DNA from: Chitinophagales bacterium
GTDB lineage: Bacteria; Bacteroidota; Bacteroidia; Chitinophagales; Chitinophagaceae
Direction of reading: 5' to 3'
DNA: 11,559 bases
NCBI GenBank assembly: GCA_013297585.1
Contig: JAAFHG010000076.1
Span: 1-11,559 of the forward strand
Shown: positions 6,405 to 11,559 of the stretch, piece after piece
How positions within the stretch are numbered: the stretch's first letter is position 1
Layout: each line of letters begins with the position of its first letter
The notes under the pieces: model-generated
Told to the model about the DNA's origin: nothing
Databases searched by the model: none
What the model saw: only the letters and a program-made list of their open reading frames with translations
Program-made: the position numbers and the translations under genes

Positions 6405-9350
6405 ATGAAGAAACTGCTTATCTGTGCGTTTTTACTGGCATCAATTGCCACACAAAGTTTTGCGCAAGCGAAATACCAATGGAAAGAAGTTGTATCTGGC
6501 AAATACAAATATAAAGTTGTAAGTGCTGACCCAACCAAAGCTCGATTTTACACTTTGCCAAATGGCCTCACGGTTATTTTAAGTGAAAACAAAAAAACGC
6601 CACGTATTCAAACCTTGTTTGGTACAAGAGCTGGTTCTAACAACGACCCTAAAGACCATACAGGGTTAGCGCATTATTTGGAACATCTGTTGTTTAAAGG
6701 CACTAACAAATTTGGTAGTTTAGATTGGGCAAAAGAAAAGACTTTGTTAGATAAAATTGATGCATTGTATGAAGCGTATAACAAAATTCCATTTAGCGAT
6801 TCTACTGCACGAAAAGCCAAGTATCACGAAATTGATAGCGTAAGTGGCGAAGCTGCAAAATTTGCGATAGCTAATGAATACGATAAAATGTTGGCTGCAA
6901 TGGGCTCGCAAGGTACCAACGCACACACTTGGGTTGAAGAAACCGTGTATGAAGAAAATATTCCTTCTAATGCTATCGATAAATTCTTAGCCGTACAATC
7001 TGAGCGTTTTAGGGCACCAGTTTTGCGTTTATTTCATACAGAATTAGAAGCCGTATACGAAGAGAAAAATATTGGTATGGATAATGATGGCCGTAAAGTG
7101 TACGAAGTAATGCTTGCAGCCATGTTTCCTACTAATAACTATGGTCAGCAAAGCACCATTGGTACAGTTGAGCATTTAAAAAATCCATCATTATTAGCTA
7201 TTAAAGATTTTTATAGCAAATACTATGTGCCAAATAATATGGCTTTGGTAATGGTAGGCGACTTTAACGCCGATGCTGTGATTGCTAAAATTGATGCTGC
7301 TTTTGCATGGTGGAAACCTAAAGCGGTAACGCCTTACAATCCTGCACCAGAAAAGCCTTTAACTGCACCTGTAGTAAAAGATGTATTTGGCCCAACGGCT
7401 GAAAATATTACCATCGCTTGGCGCATGCCAGGTGCAAATAGCTTTAAAGACAATGTTTTGCTTGAGTTGACCCGTAACATTTTAGCTAACGGCAAAGCTG
7501 GTTTAATAGACTTGAACTTGAACAAACAACAAAAAGTATTGCGTGCTTCTGCGGGTGGTTTAGATTTTAAAGATTACGGCAGTTTGCAAATTTCAGGTTC
7601 GCCAAAAGCTGGCCAAAGTTTAGATGAAGTGAAAACCTTATTGATGGCGCAAATTGATTTGCTTAGAAAAGGTGAATTCGATGAGAGCTTGATTAAATCG
7701 ACAGCAGCCAATTACAAACTAGATAAGCTTGAAAGTATTAAAGACATTAGCAGCACAGCAAACGAACTGATGAACTCTTTTATACAAGAAAGCGGTACGA
7801 TGTGGGATAAAAAAGTATCGTTTTTAGATGCAATGAATAACGTAACCAAGGCTGAATTGGTAACGTTTATTAATAAATATATTACCGATGGTTATGTAAT
7901 AGTGTACAAGCGCAAGGGTGAAGATAAAAACATCACCAAAGTGCCAAAACCAGCTATTACTGCTGTTGCGGTAAACAGAGATGCACAAAGCCCTTTCTTA
8001 AAATCGGTTGAAGCTATTAAGTCTAGTAATATTCAACCAGCTTTTTTAGATTATGCTAAAGACATTCAAAAGTCTAAAATAGGTGCTGCTACGGTGTATT
8101 ATTCTCAAAATAAAGACAACGATATTTTTAGATTGTACTACCGCTTAAATATGGGTAGCTGGAACAATAAACTACTAAGTTCTGCCACACAATATTTACA
8201 GTTTTTAGGTACCGATAAACTTAGTGCTGCTGACATTAGTAAAGAATTTTACAAACTAGCATGTAGCTTTAATGTAAATGCAGGTACAGAATTTACCACT
8301 ATTTCAATTACTGGTTTGCAAGAAAATTTTGACAAAGCAGTAGTGTTGTTTGAAAATGTGATTAAGAATTGCCAGCCAGATGAAGAGGCTTTGAAAAAAC
8401 TAATTGCACGTATTCAAAAGCAACGTACAGATACAAAATTGAACAAAGCTGCTATTATGAATGGCCTTACAAGCTATGCCACTTATGGTGCACAAAATCC
8501 ATTTAATTATGTGCTGAGTAACACAGAATTAAATGCTATCAAAGCATCTGACTTAACGGATATTTTGCACGATTTAACCAATTATAGCCACGATATTGTG
8601 TATTATGGCCCTCAGCCATTGGCTAGTTTTACAGCAAGTATTGGTAAATTACATGCAATGCCTACAGCTTTTAAACCAAATGCTGCAAAGCAAGAATACA
8701 AAGCGTTACAGCAAAATAGCAATCAAGTTTTATTTGCCAATTACGATATGGTGCAAGCTGAAATTAGATGGATTAAAAACTTAGACGCTTACGATGCTTC
8801 TAAAAACACAACTATCGATTTGTTTAACAACTACTTTGGTGGTGGTGGTATGAGCGGTATTGTTTTTCAAACCATTAGAGAAAGTAAAGCCTTGGCTTAC
8901 TCAACTTTTGCCGTGTATAGCAAACCACAGAAAAAAGAAAATCCATACAGCTTTATTGCTTATGTAGGTACACAAGCGGATAAGCTGAATGAAGCGGTAA
9001 AATCGATGAATGAATTAATTAACGATTTACCAAAAGCAGATAAGTTATTTGCGGATGCTAAAACGGCTATTAAAAAAGACATTGAAAGCGATAGAATTAC
9101 TGATGAATCTGTGATTTTCAATTATTTAGCAGCACAGCGTTTAGGTCTTGATTATGATATTCGCAAGAAAACATACGCTGAAGTAGATAAGCTAATATTT
9201 GACGATATTAAAGCTTTTACCAAGAAAGAAATTTCTGGTAAGCCTTACACATATTGTGTAGTAGCAAGTGAGAAAAAAGTAAATGTTGATGACTTAAAAC
9301 AATATGGTGAGGTAAAAAAACTAAGCCTAGAAGATATTTTCGGTTATTAA
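6405..9350 (+). CDS. Secreted M16-family (pitrilysin/insulinase-like) zinc metalloprotease
   Basis: This 981-residue protein begins with a type I signal peptide (MKKLLICAFLLASIA, cleavage likely after SFA at residue 20), so it acts in the periplasm or at the cell surface. The N-terminal M16 domain carries the inverted zinc motif HYLEH: His90, Glu93 (catalytic) and His94. The third ligand by alignment to insulysin is Glu213 in TELEAVYEEKN. These lie farther apart than the 76 residues usual in pitrilysins because of a charged, probably helical insertion at about 110-165. A second M16-like half (about 540-975) lacks the HxxEH motif and contains the GGGGMSG loop (812-818) and FQTIRESKALAYS. One active and one inactive half on one chain is normal for this family, which cuts peptides and unfolded segments. 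The gene has its own probable promoter upstream and a strong terminator 22 bp after the stop, so it is likely monocistronic. The substrate is unknown. Confidence 0.95.
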   Translation: MKKLLICAFLLASIATQSFAQAKYQWKEVVSGKYKYKVVSADPTKARFYTLPNGLTVILSENKKTPRIQTLFGTRAGSNNDPKDHTGLAHYLEHLLFKGTNKFGSLDWAKEKTLLDKIDALYEAYNKIPFSDSTARKAKYHEIDSVSGEAAKFAIANEYDKMLAAMGSQGTNAHTWVEETVYEENIPSNAIDKFLAVQSERFRAPVLRLFHTELEAVYEEKNIGMDNDGRKVYEVMLAAMFPTNNYGQQSTIGTVEHLKNPSLLAIKDFYSKYYVPNNMALVMVGDFNADAVIAKIDAAFAWWKPKAVTPYNPAPEKPLTAPVVKDVFGPTAENITIAWRMPGANSFKDNVLLELTRNILANGKAGLIDLNLNKQQKVLRASAGGLDFKDYGSLQISGSPKAGQSLDEVKTLLMAQIDLLRKGEFDESLIKSTAANYKLDKLESIKDISSTANELMNSFIQESGTMWDKKVSFLDAMNNVTKAELVTFINKYITDGYVIVYKRKGEDKNITKVPKPAITAVAVNRDAQSPFLKSVEAIKSSNIQPAFLDYAKDIQKSKIGAATVYYSQNKDNDIFRLYYRLNMGSWNNKLLSSATQYLQFLGTDKLSAADISKEFYKLACSFNVNAGTEFTTISITGLQENFDKAVVLFENVIKNCQPDEEALKKLIARIQKQRTDTKLNKAAIMNGLTSYATYGAQNPFNYVLSNTELNAIKASDLTDILHDLTNYSHDIVYYGPQPLASFTASIGKLHAMPTAFKPNAAKQEYKALQQNSNQVLFANYDMVQAEIRWIKNLDAYDASKNTTIDLFNNYFGGGGMSGIVFQTIRESKALAYSTFAVYSKPQKKENPYSFIAYVGTQADKLNEAVKSMNELINDLPKADKLFADAKTAIKKDIESDRITDESVIFNYLAAQRLGLDYDIRKKTYAEVDKLIFDDIKAFTKKEISGKPYTYCVVASEKKVNVDDLKQYGEVKKLSLEDIFGY

Positions 9351-9371
9351 TTGAACTTACTTTTACAATAT

Positions 9372-9409
9372 AAAATCCCTCTGTAGCGCTTGCTGCAAAG
9401 GGATTTTTT
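9372..9409 (+). terminator. Intrinsic terminator of the M16 protease gene
   Basis: AAAATCCCT (9372-9380) pairs perfectly with AGGGATTTT (9399-9407). The stem continues, after one unpaired base on each side, with TGTAGC (9382-9387) against GCTGCA (9392-9397), including one wobble pair, around a four-base loop. Six T residues (9404-9409) follow the G run. It lies 22 bp after the protease stop codon. Confidence 0.88.
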
Positions 9410-9444
9410 ATTGTGGATGATTAGACCGCTTCGACAATGGGTTT

Positions 9445-9562
9445 CGTCTTTGCGAGATTGGGTTTCCCGAAAACGGGGCAGGCTGTGCCCAACGAAGCAA
9501 TCTGCTTTTTGCTTGGAAGATTGCTTCCCCGTTATCGGGGCAAGCTGTTCCTTACAATGACG
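9445..9562. repeat. REP-like palindromic intergenic element with nested hairpins
   Basis: The core is a perfect 10-bp inverted repeat, GAAGCAATCT (9494-9503) and AGATTGCTTC (9518-9527), around a 14-base loop. The outer ends are a degenerate inverted repeat: CGTCTTTGCGAG (9445-9456) against CTTACAATGACG (9551-9562), 9 of 12 positions matching. Each side also contains a GC-rich mini-hairpin, CCCG-aaaa-CGGG (9466-9477) and CCCCG-TTAT-CGGGG (9527-9540), each followed by GGCTGT or AGCTGT. The wording (TTTGCGAG, GAAGCAATCT, AATGACG) is that of dispersed REP-like elements I recall from many bacterial genomes. No ORF lies inside. It probably spreads passively or with a transposase elsewhere. Confidence 0.7.
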
Positions 9563-9611
9563 TACAATGAAAACCTGACATTGATGAATTATCGAAGAGG
9601 TCTATTTTTTT

Positions 9612-9673
9612 AAGGTTGGCATCATTCACGGCGGTATCAAAAAAAATGATACCACGCAAAGTGATACCAACTT
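9612..9673. repeat. Second long imperfect inverted repeat with an A7 loop
   Basis: The left arm (9612-9639, AAGGTTGGCATCA... to GGTATCA) and right arm (9647-9673, TGATACC... to TACCAACTT) face each other across seven A residues. The inner 7 bp (GGTATCA/TGATACC) and an outer block (GTTGG/CCAAC, then ATCA/TGAT) pair perfectly; about seven positions between mismatch, several of them C/T changes that still allow G-U pairs. TGATACC occurs again at 9662-9668. It is preceded by seven T residues (9605-9611). It could terminate the leftward HlyD operon or be a small non-coding repeat. The remainder of the spacer (9674-9754) shows nothing I recognise. Confidence 0.6.
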
Positions 9674-9754
9674 GTTTTGTTAGGAAAAACTAATTTTCAG
9701 ATAAACTCAAAAACACAGTGTAAAATAGCTCATCAACAACCAGTAGTAAAGTTA

Positions 9755-11077
9755 TTATCGCCTTATTTGTTTCGCAATATTGTAATAAAACCTTTCTAGT
9801 AGTCGCATATTCTCGGTAATAATGTCTGCTTGTGCTGTTAAGTTGTTGTGGTATTGCAATACTTTTTTGTAGTTAGTCGTTAGTCCATTTGGCAGCACCA
9901 CTTTTGCCAAATAACCACTGTCGGTAGGCGCAGTGTTAATAGATGCTATGTTACCTACAACCGCCCCATACTGCTCGTAAGGGTAGGCCTGAAACTTCAA
10001 TAATAGGTCTTGCCCTTGTTTCACCTTACCAAAGTTGTATTGTGGTACTAGCATCTCTACAAAATAGGCCGTGTTGGTGGGCTGTACATAAAATAATGAT
10101 TGCCCTGCTTTCATTTCTTGGTTTTCTTGAAAAAAGCCCGTGAAAGCAACTGTACCTGCAACTGGGGCTTTTAACAAATATTTAAATTCCCATGCTTGTA
10201 TTTGGCTTTTAATGGTTTGCAATGCTTGTACAAATACGCTTTTCTGTACCATTATCTGATTCTCTAGTTCGGCAATTTCTTTTTTCTTATCATTTTGCTG
10301 TGCTTCGTTGTTAATGATAGAGGCGTTTATTTGTGGTAGGGATAGTTTTTTTGAAATCAGTTTACTTTCTTCATTACGGTAATCCATTGAAGAAATTACC
10401 TTGTCTTTCGCCAAAGATTTGTTGGCGTTAAATGTTTCATTGCTCAATGCTAGGTCTTTTTCCAAGAGTTCTTTTTGTGTTGCCAATATGCCTGTTTGTT
10501 TTTGGATAGTAACCATATCCATTGCAAGCATGGCTTTTTTGCGTAGGTAAAACCCATTACTTAAATAGTCTTTAAAAGTGATAAATGCTTGGATGAATGT
10601 TTGGTAATTGGTTTGCAGTTCGCCTAATTGGGTTAATAGCTGTTGATTAGAATAGTCAGGAAAAAACTGTACAATTTCATCTGTTTTATTTTGGCTAATG
10701 AATGCACCAATAGTTTCTATTTGTTGGCTGATTTGTAAAATGGCATTTGGTTGTGCCAAACTTTCCATATAACCAAGTAATTGCCCTTTTTGTACCGTGT
10801 CGTTTTCTTTAACAGCTATTTTTAAAAGCTTACCCTCTGTTTTGGTGATAACTTCTTTTGCTGCATTAACACTATTAAGCCTTGCTTTTGCAGTCACTAA
10901 ATCGGGGTATCGAATAAACCATGTACCAGCAAGTAACATTAGGAGAATACTGGCAAAAAAAAGCAAAGCCCATTTAGCCATAAAACTAGGTTGCCGAGAT
11001 AAAATCTCTTGCATGGGTTCGCTACGTAAAAAGGAATTTGAAACAAGATTCTTTATAGATTCAATCTTCTTTTCCAT
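9755..11077 (-). CDS. HlyD-family periplasmic adaptor of an ABC-type export system
   Basis: This 440-residue membrane-fusion protein would link an inner-membrane exporter to an outer-membrane channel. A single N-terminal membrane segment lies at about residues 34-56 (AKWALLFFASILLMLLAGTW), with a short cytosolic head before it. The first half of a lipoyl-like domain follows (GKLLKIAVKENDTVQKGQLLGYME, about 82-105). A long helical hairpin, rich in K, E, Q and L, runs from about 110 to 300. The second lipoyl half is KAPVAGTVAFTGFFQENQEMKAGQSLFYVQP (about 303-333), and a beta-barrel region completes it. Length and layout match adaptors paired with peptidase-containing ABC transporters for bacteriocins and similar peptides in Bacteroidota, but the cargo is unknown. 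ATG at 11077 follows the thioredoxin stop by 5 bp; AAAGGA overlaps that stop codon and sits close to the ATG, so coupled translation is likely. It is the last gene of the leftward operon. Confidence 0.9.
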   Translation of the reverse strand: MEKKIESIKNLVSNSFLRSEPMQEILSRQPSFMAKWALLFFASILLMLLAGTWFIRYPDLVTAKARLNSVNAAKEVITKTEGKLLKIAVKENDTVQKGQLLGYMESLAQPNAILQISQQIETIGAFISQNKTDEIVQFFPDYSNQQLLTQLGELQTNYQTFIQAFITFKDYLSNGFYLRKKAMLAMDMVTIQKQTGILATQKELLEKDLALSNETFNANKSLAKDKVISSMDYRNEESKLISKKLSLPQINASIINNEAQQNDKKKEIAELENQIMVQKSVFVQALQTIKSQIQAWEFKYLLKAPVAGTVAFTGFFQENQEMKAGQSLFYVQPTNTAYFVEMLVPQYNFGKVKQGQDLLLKFQAYPYEQYGAVVGNIASINTAPTDSGYLAKVVLPNGLTTNYKKVLQYHNNLTAQADIITENMRLLERFYYNIAKQIRR

Positions 11078-11082
11078 ATCCT

Positions 11083-11559
11083 TTATTTATTTTTCAGTTT
11101 GGCAGCTATTACATCATCAAACTGTTCTAGGCTTAATTGTTTTGCGATGATGCGTTTCTTCTCATCAAGCAAATAAAAAGTAGGCGTTTTGTACATATCG
11201 TACAACTGTCTAAAGTTTGGCTGATTAGCGGCTAGTTCAGCATCTCTCGCTGCCTTCGTTTGGTACACTTCTGCCCAATCTTTACTAATTTTCTTTTCAG
11301 CTAAAAACTGTTTAAACTCTACCATTTTAGGCTCGTTTACATTTACGCTATACACTTTTACACCAAGTGCTTTCCATTTGGCTTTGTACATACTATCTAT
11401 TCTTGGAATTTCTTCTTTGCAGTGGCCACAAGTTGGGTCCCAAAATGCTACAAACGTAAACTTGGCATTGATGCCATACAATGGTACTGTTTTACCTAAA
11501 GTATCCGTTAGGTCTAATATAGGTGCTTGCCCGCCTATTTGATTAGCCATTAGGCTGTA
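11083..11559 (-). CDS. TlpA/ResA-type thioredoxin-like protein (5' end missing)
   Basis: The frame is open through the right edge of the window. A Met at 11550 could start a 155-residue protein, but the codons before it (Tyr-Ser-Leu) remain open, there is no signal peptide after that Met, and similar Bacteroidota proteins carry a longer N-terminal part (DUF5106 or DUF4369 types). I therefore treat it as the C-terminal domain of a larger exported protein. Visible features, numbered from that Met, are IGGQAPILDLTDTLGKTVPLY, the redox-active CGHC (Cys41, Cys44) in FWDPTCGHCKEEIPR, and KTPTFYLLD with the cis-Pro at 123. TlpA-type proteins reduce or isomerise disulfides in the periplasm. Its position 5 bp upstream of an HlyD adaptor suggests that it serves a secreted, cysteine-containing product, or that the pair is part of a peptide-export locus. 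That link is inference. Confidence 0.85.
   Translation of the reverse strand, partial: YSLMANQIGGQAPILDLTDTLGKTVPLYGINAKFTFVAFWDPTCGHCKEEIPRIDSMYKAKWKALGVKVYSVNVNEPKMVEFKQFLAEKKISKDWAEVYQTKAARDAELAANQPNFRQLYDMYKTPTFYLLDEKKRIIAKQLSLEQFDDVIAAKLKNK

Noticed and set aside
9445..9673. Possible CRISPR array or insertion sequence in the repeat-rich spacer
   Set aside because: There are no regularly spaced direct repeats with unique spacers, no transposase ORF, and no target-site duplication that I can define. The structures are single inverted repeats.
10797..11150. A 117-codon plus-strand frame across the HlyD/thioredoxin junction
   Set aside because: It lies antisense to two recognisable proteins, including the adaptor's membrane segment, which explains its apparent hydrophobic stretch.
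11548..11550. ATG as the true start of the thioredoxin gene
   Set aside because: No signal peptide follows it and the frame remains open upstream to the window edge. A periplasmic thioredoxin domain needs an export signal, so the start most likely lies outside the window, although this is not proven.

Overview
The window looks like ordinary chromosome from a member of the Bacteroidota, most plausibly the Chitinophagaceae or a close relative. The evidence is AT-rich coding DNA, A-rich leaders with almost no Shine-Dalgarno sites, one good match to the Bacteroidota promoter (TTTG, then TAnnTTTG), and families typical of that phylum: a DUF6089-type outer-membrane barrel, a long Nramp transporter with a C-terminal UspA domain, a secreted two-domain M16 protease, and a TlpA-type thioredoxin beside an HlyD adaptor. 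The family-level placement is inference.

Layout from left to right. Positions 2-613 (+) hold the 3' part of an outer-membrane beta-barrel gene, cut by the window edge. It converges on a lipoprotein of unknown function (626-1579, -). A divergent spacer with a palindromic operator follows. Then comes a two-gene metal-homeostasis operon (1707-4260, +): a DtxR/MntR-type metal-sensing repressor whose end overlaps the start of an Nramp-UspA fusion. A repeat-rich spacer (4261-4372) separates this operon from the convergent trmN6 tRNA methyltransferase gene (4373-5086, -). trmN6 is divergent from a Gfo/Idh/MocA oxidoreductase (5258-6301, +). A large M16 zinc protease follows (6405-9350, +), probably with its own promoter, and ends at a strong intrinsic terminator. 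A roughly 400-bp gene-free stretch (9351-9754) contains two separate long inverted repeats. The right end carries the last two genes of a leftward operon: a TlpA/ResA-type thioredoxin (11083-11559, -, cut by the edge) and an HlyD-type periplasmic adaptor (9755-11077, -), 5 bp apart.

How the genes work together. The clearest unit is the metal module. A regulator with a Glu where DtxR has its iron-site Cys sits behind a 20-bp palindrome next to its own start codon, and is translationally coupled to a transporter that keeps the Nramp metal-binding residues. Autoregulated manganese (or iron) uptake is the straightforward reading. The HlyD/thioredoxin pair points to a type I or peptide-export locus whose transporter would lie beyond position 11559. 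The other genes are single housekeeping or envelope functions with no evident link.

I see no tRNA, rRNA, CRISPR array, transposase, phage gene or toxin-antitoxin pair. I do not find a convincing undescribed multi-gene system. The items most worth a second look are the Nramp-UspA fusion with a degenerate nucleotide motif, the operator upstream of the regulator, the intergenic repeat elements, and the truncated export locus at the right edge.
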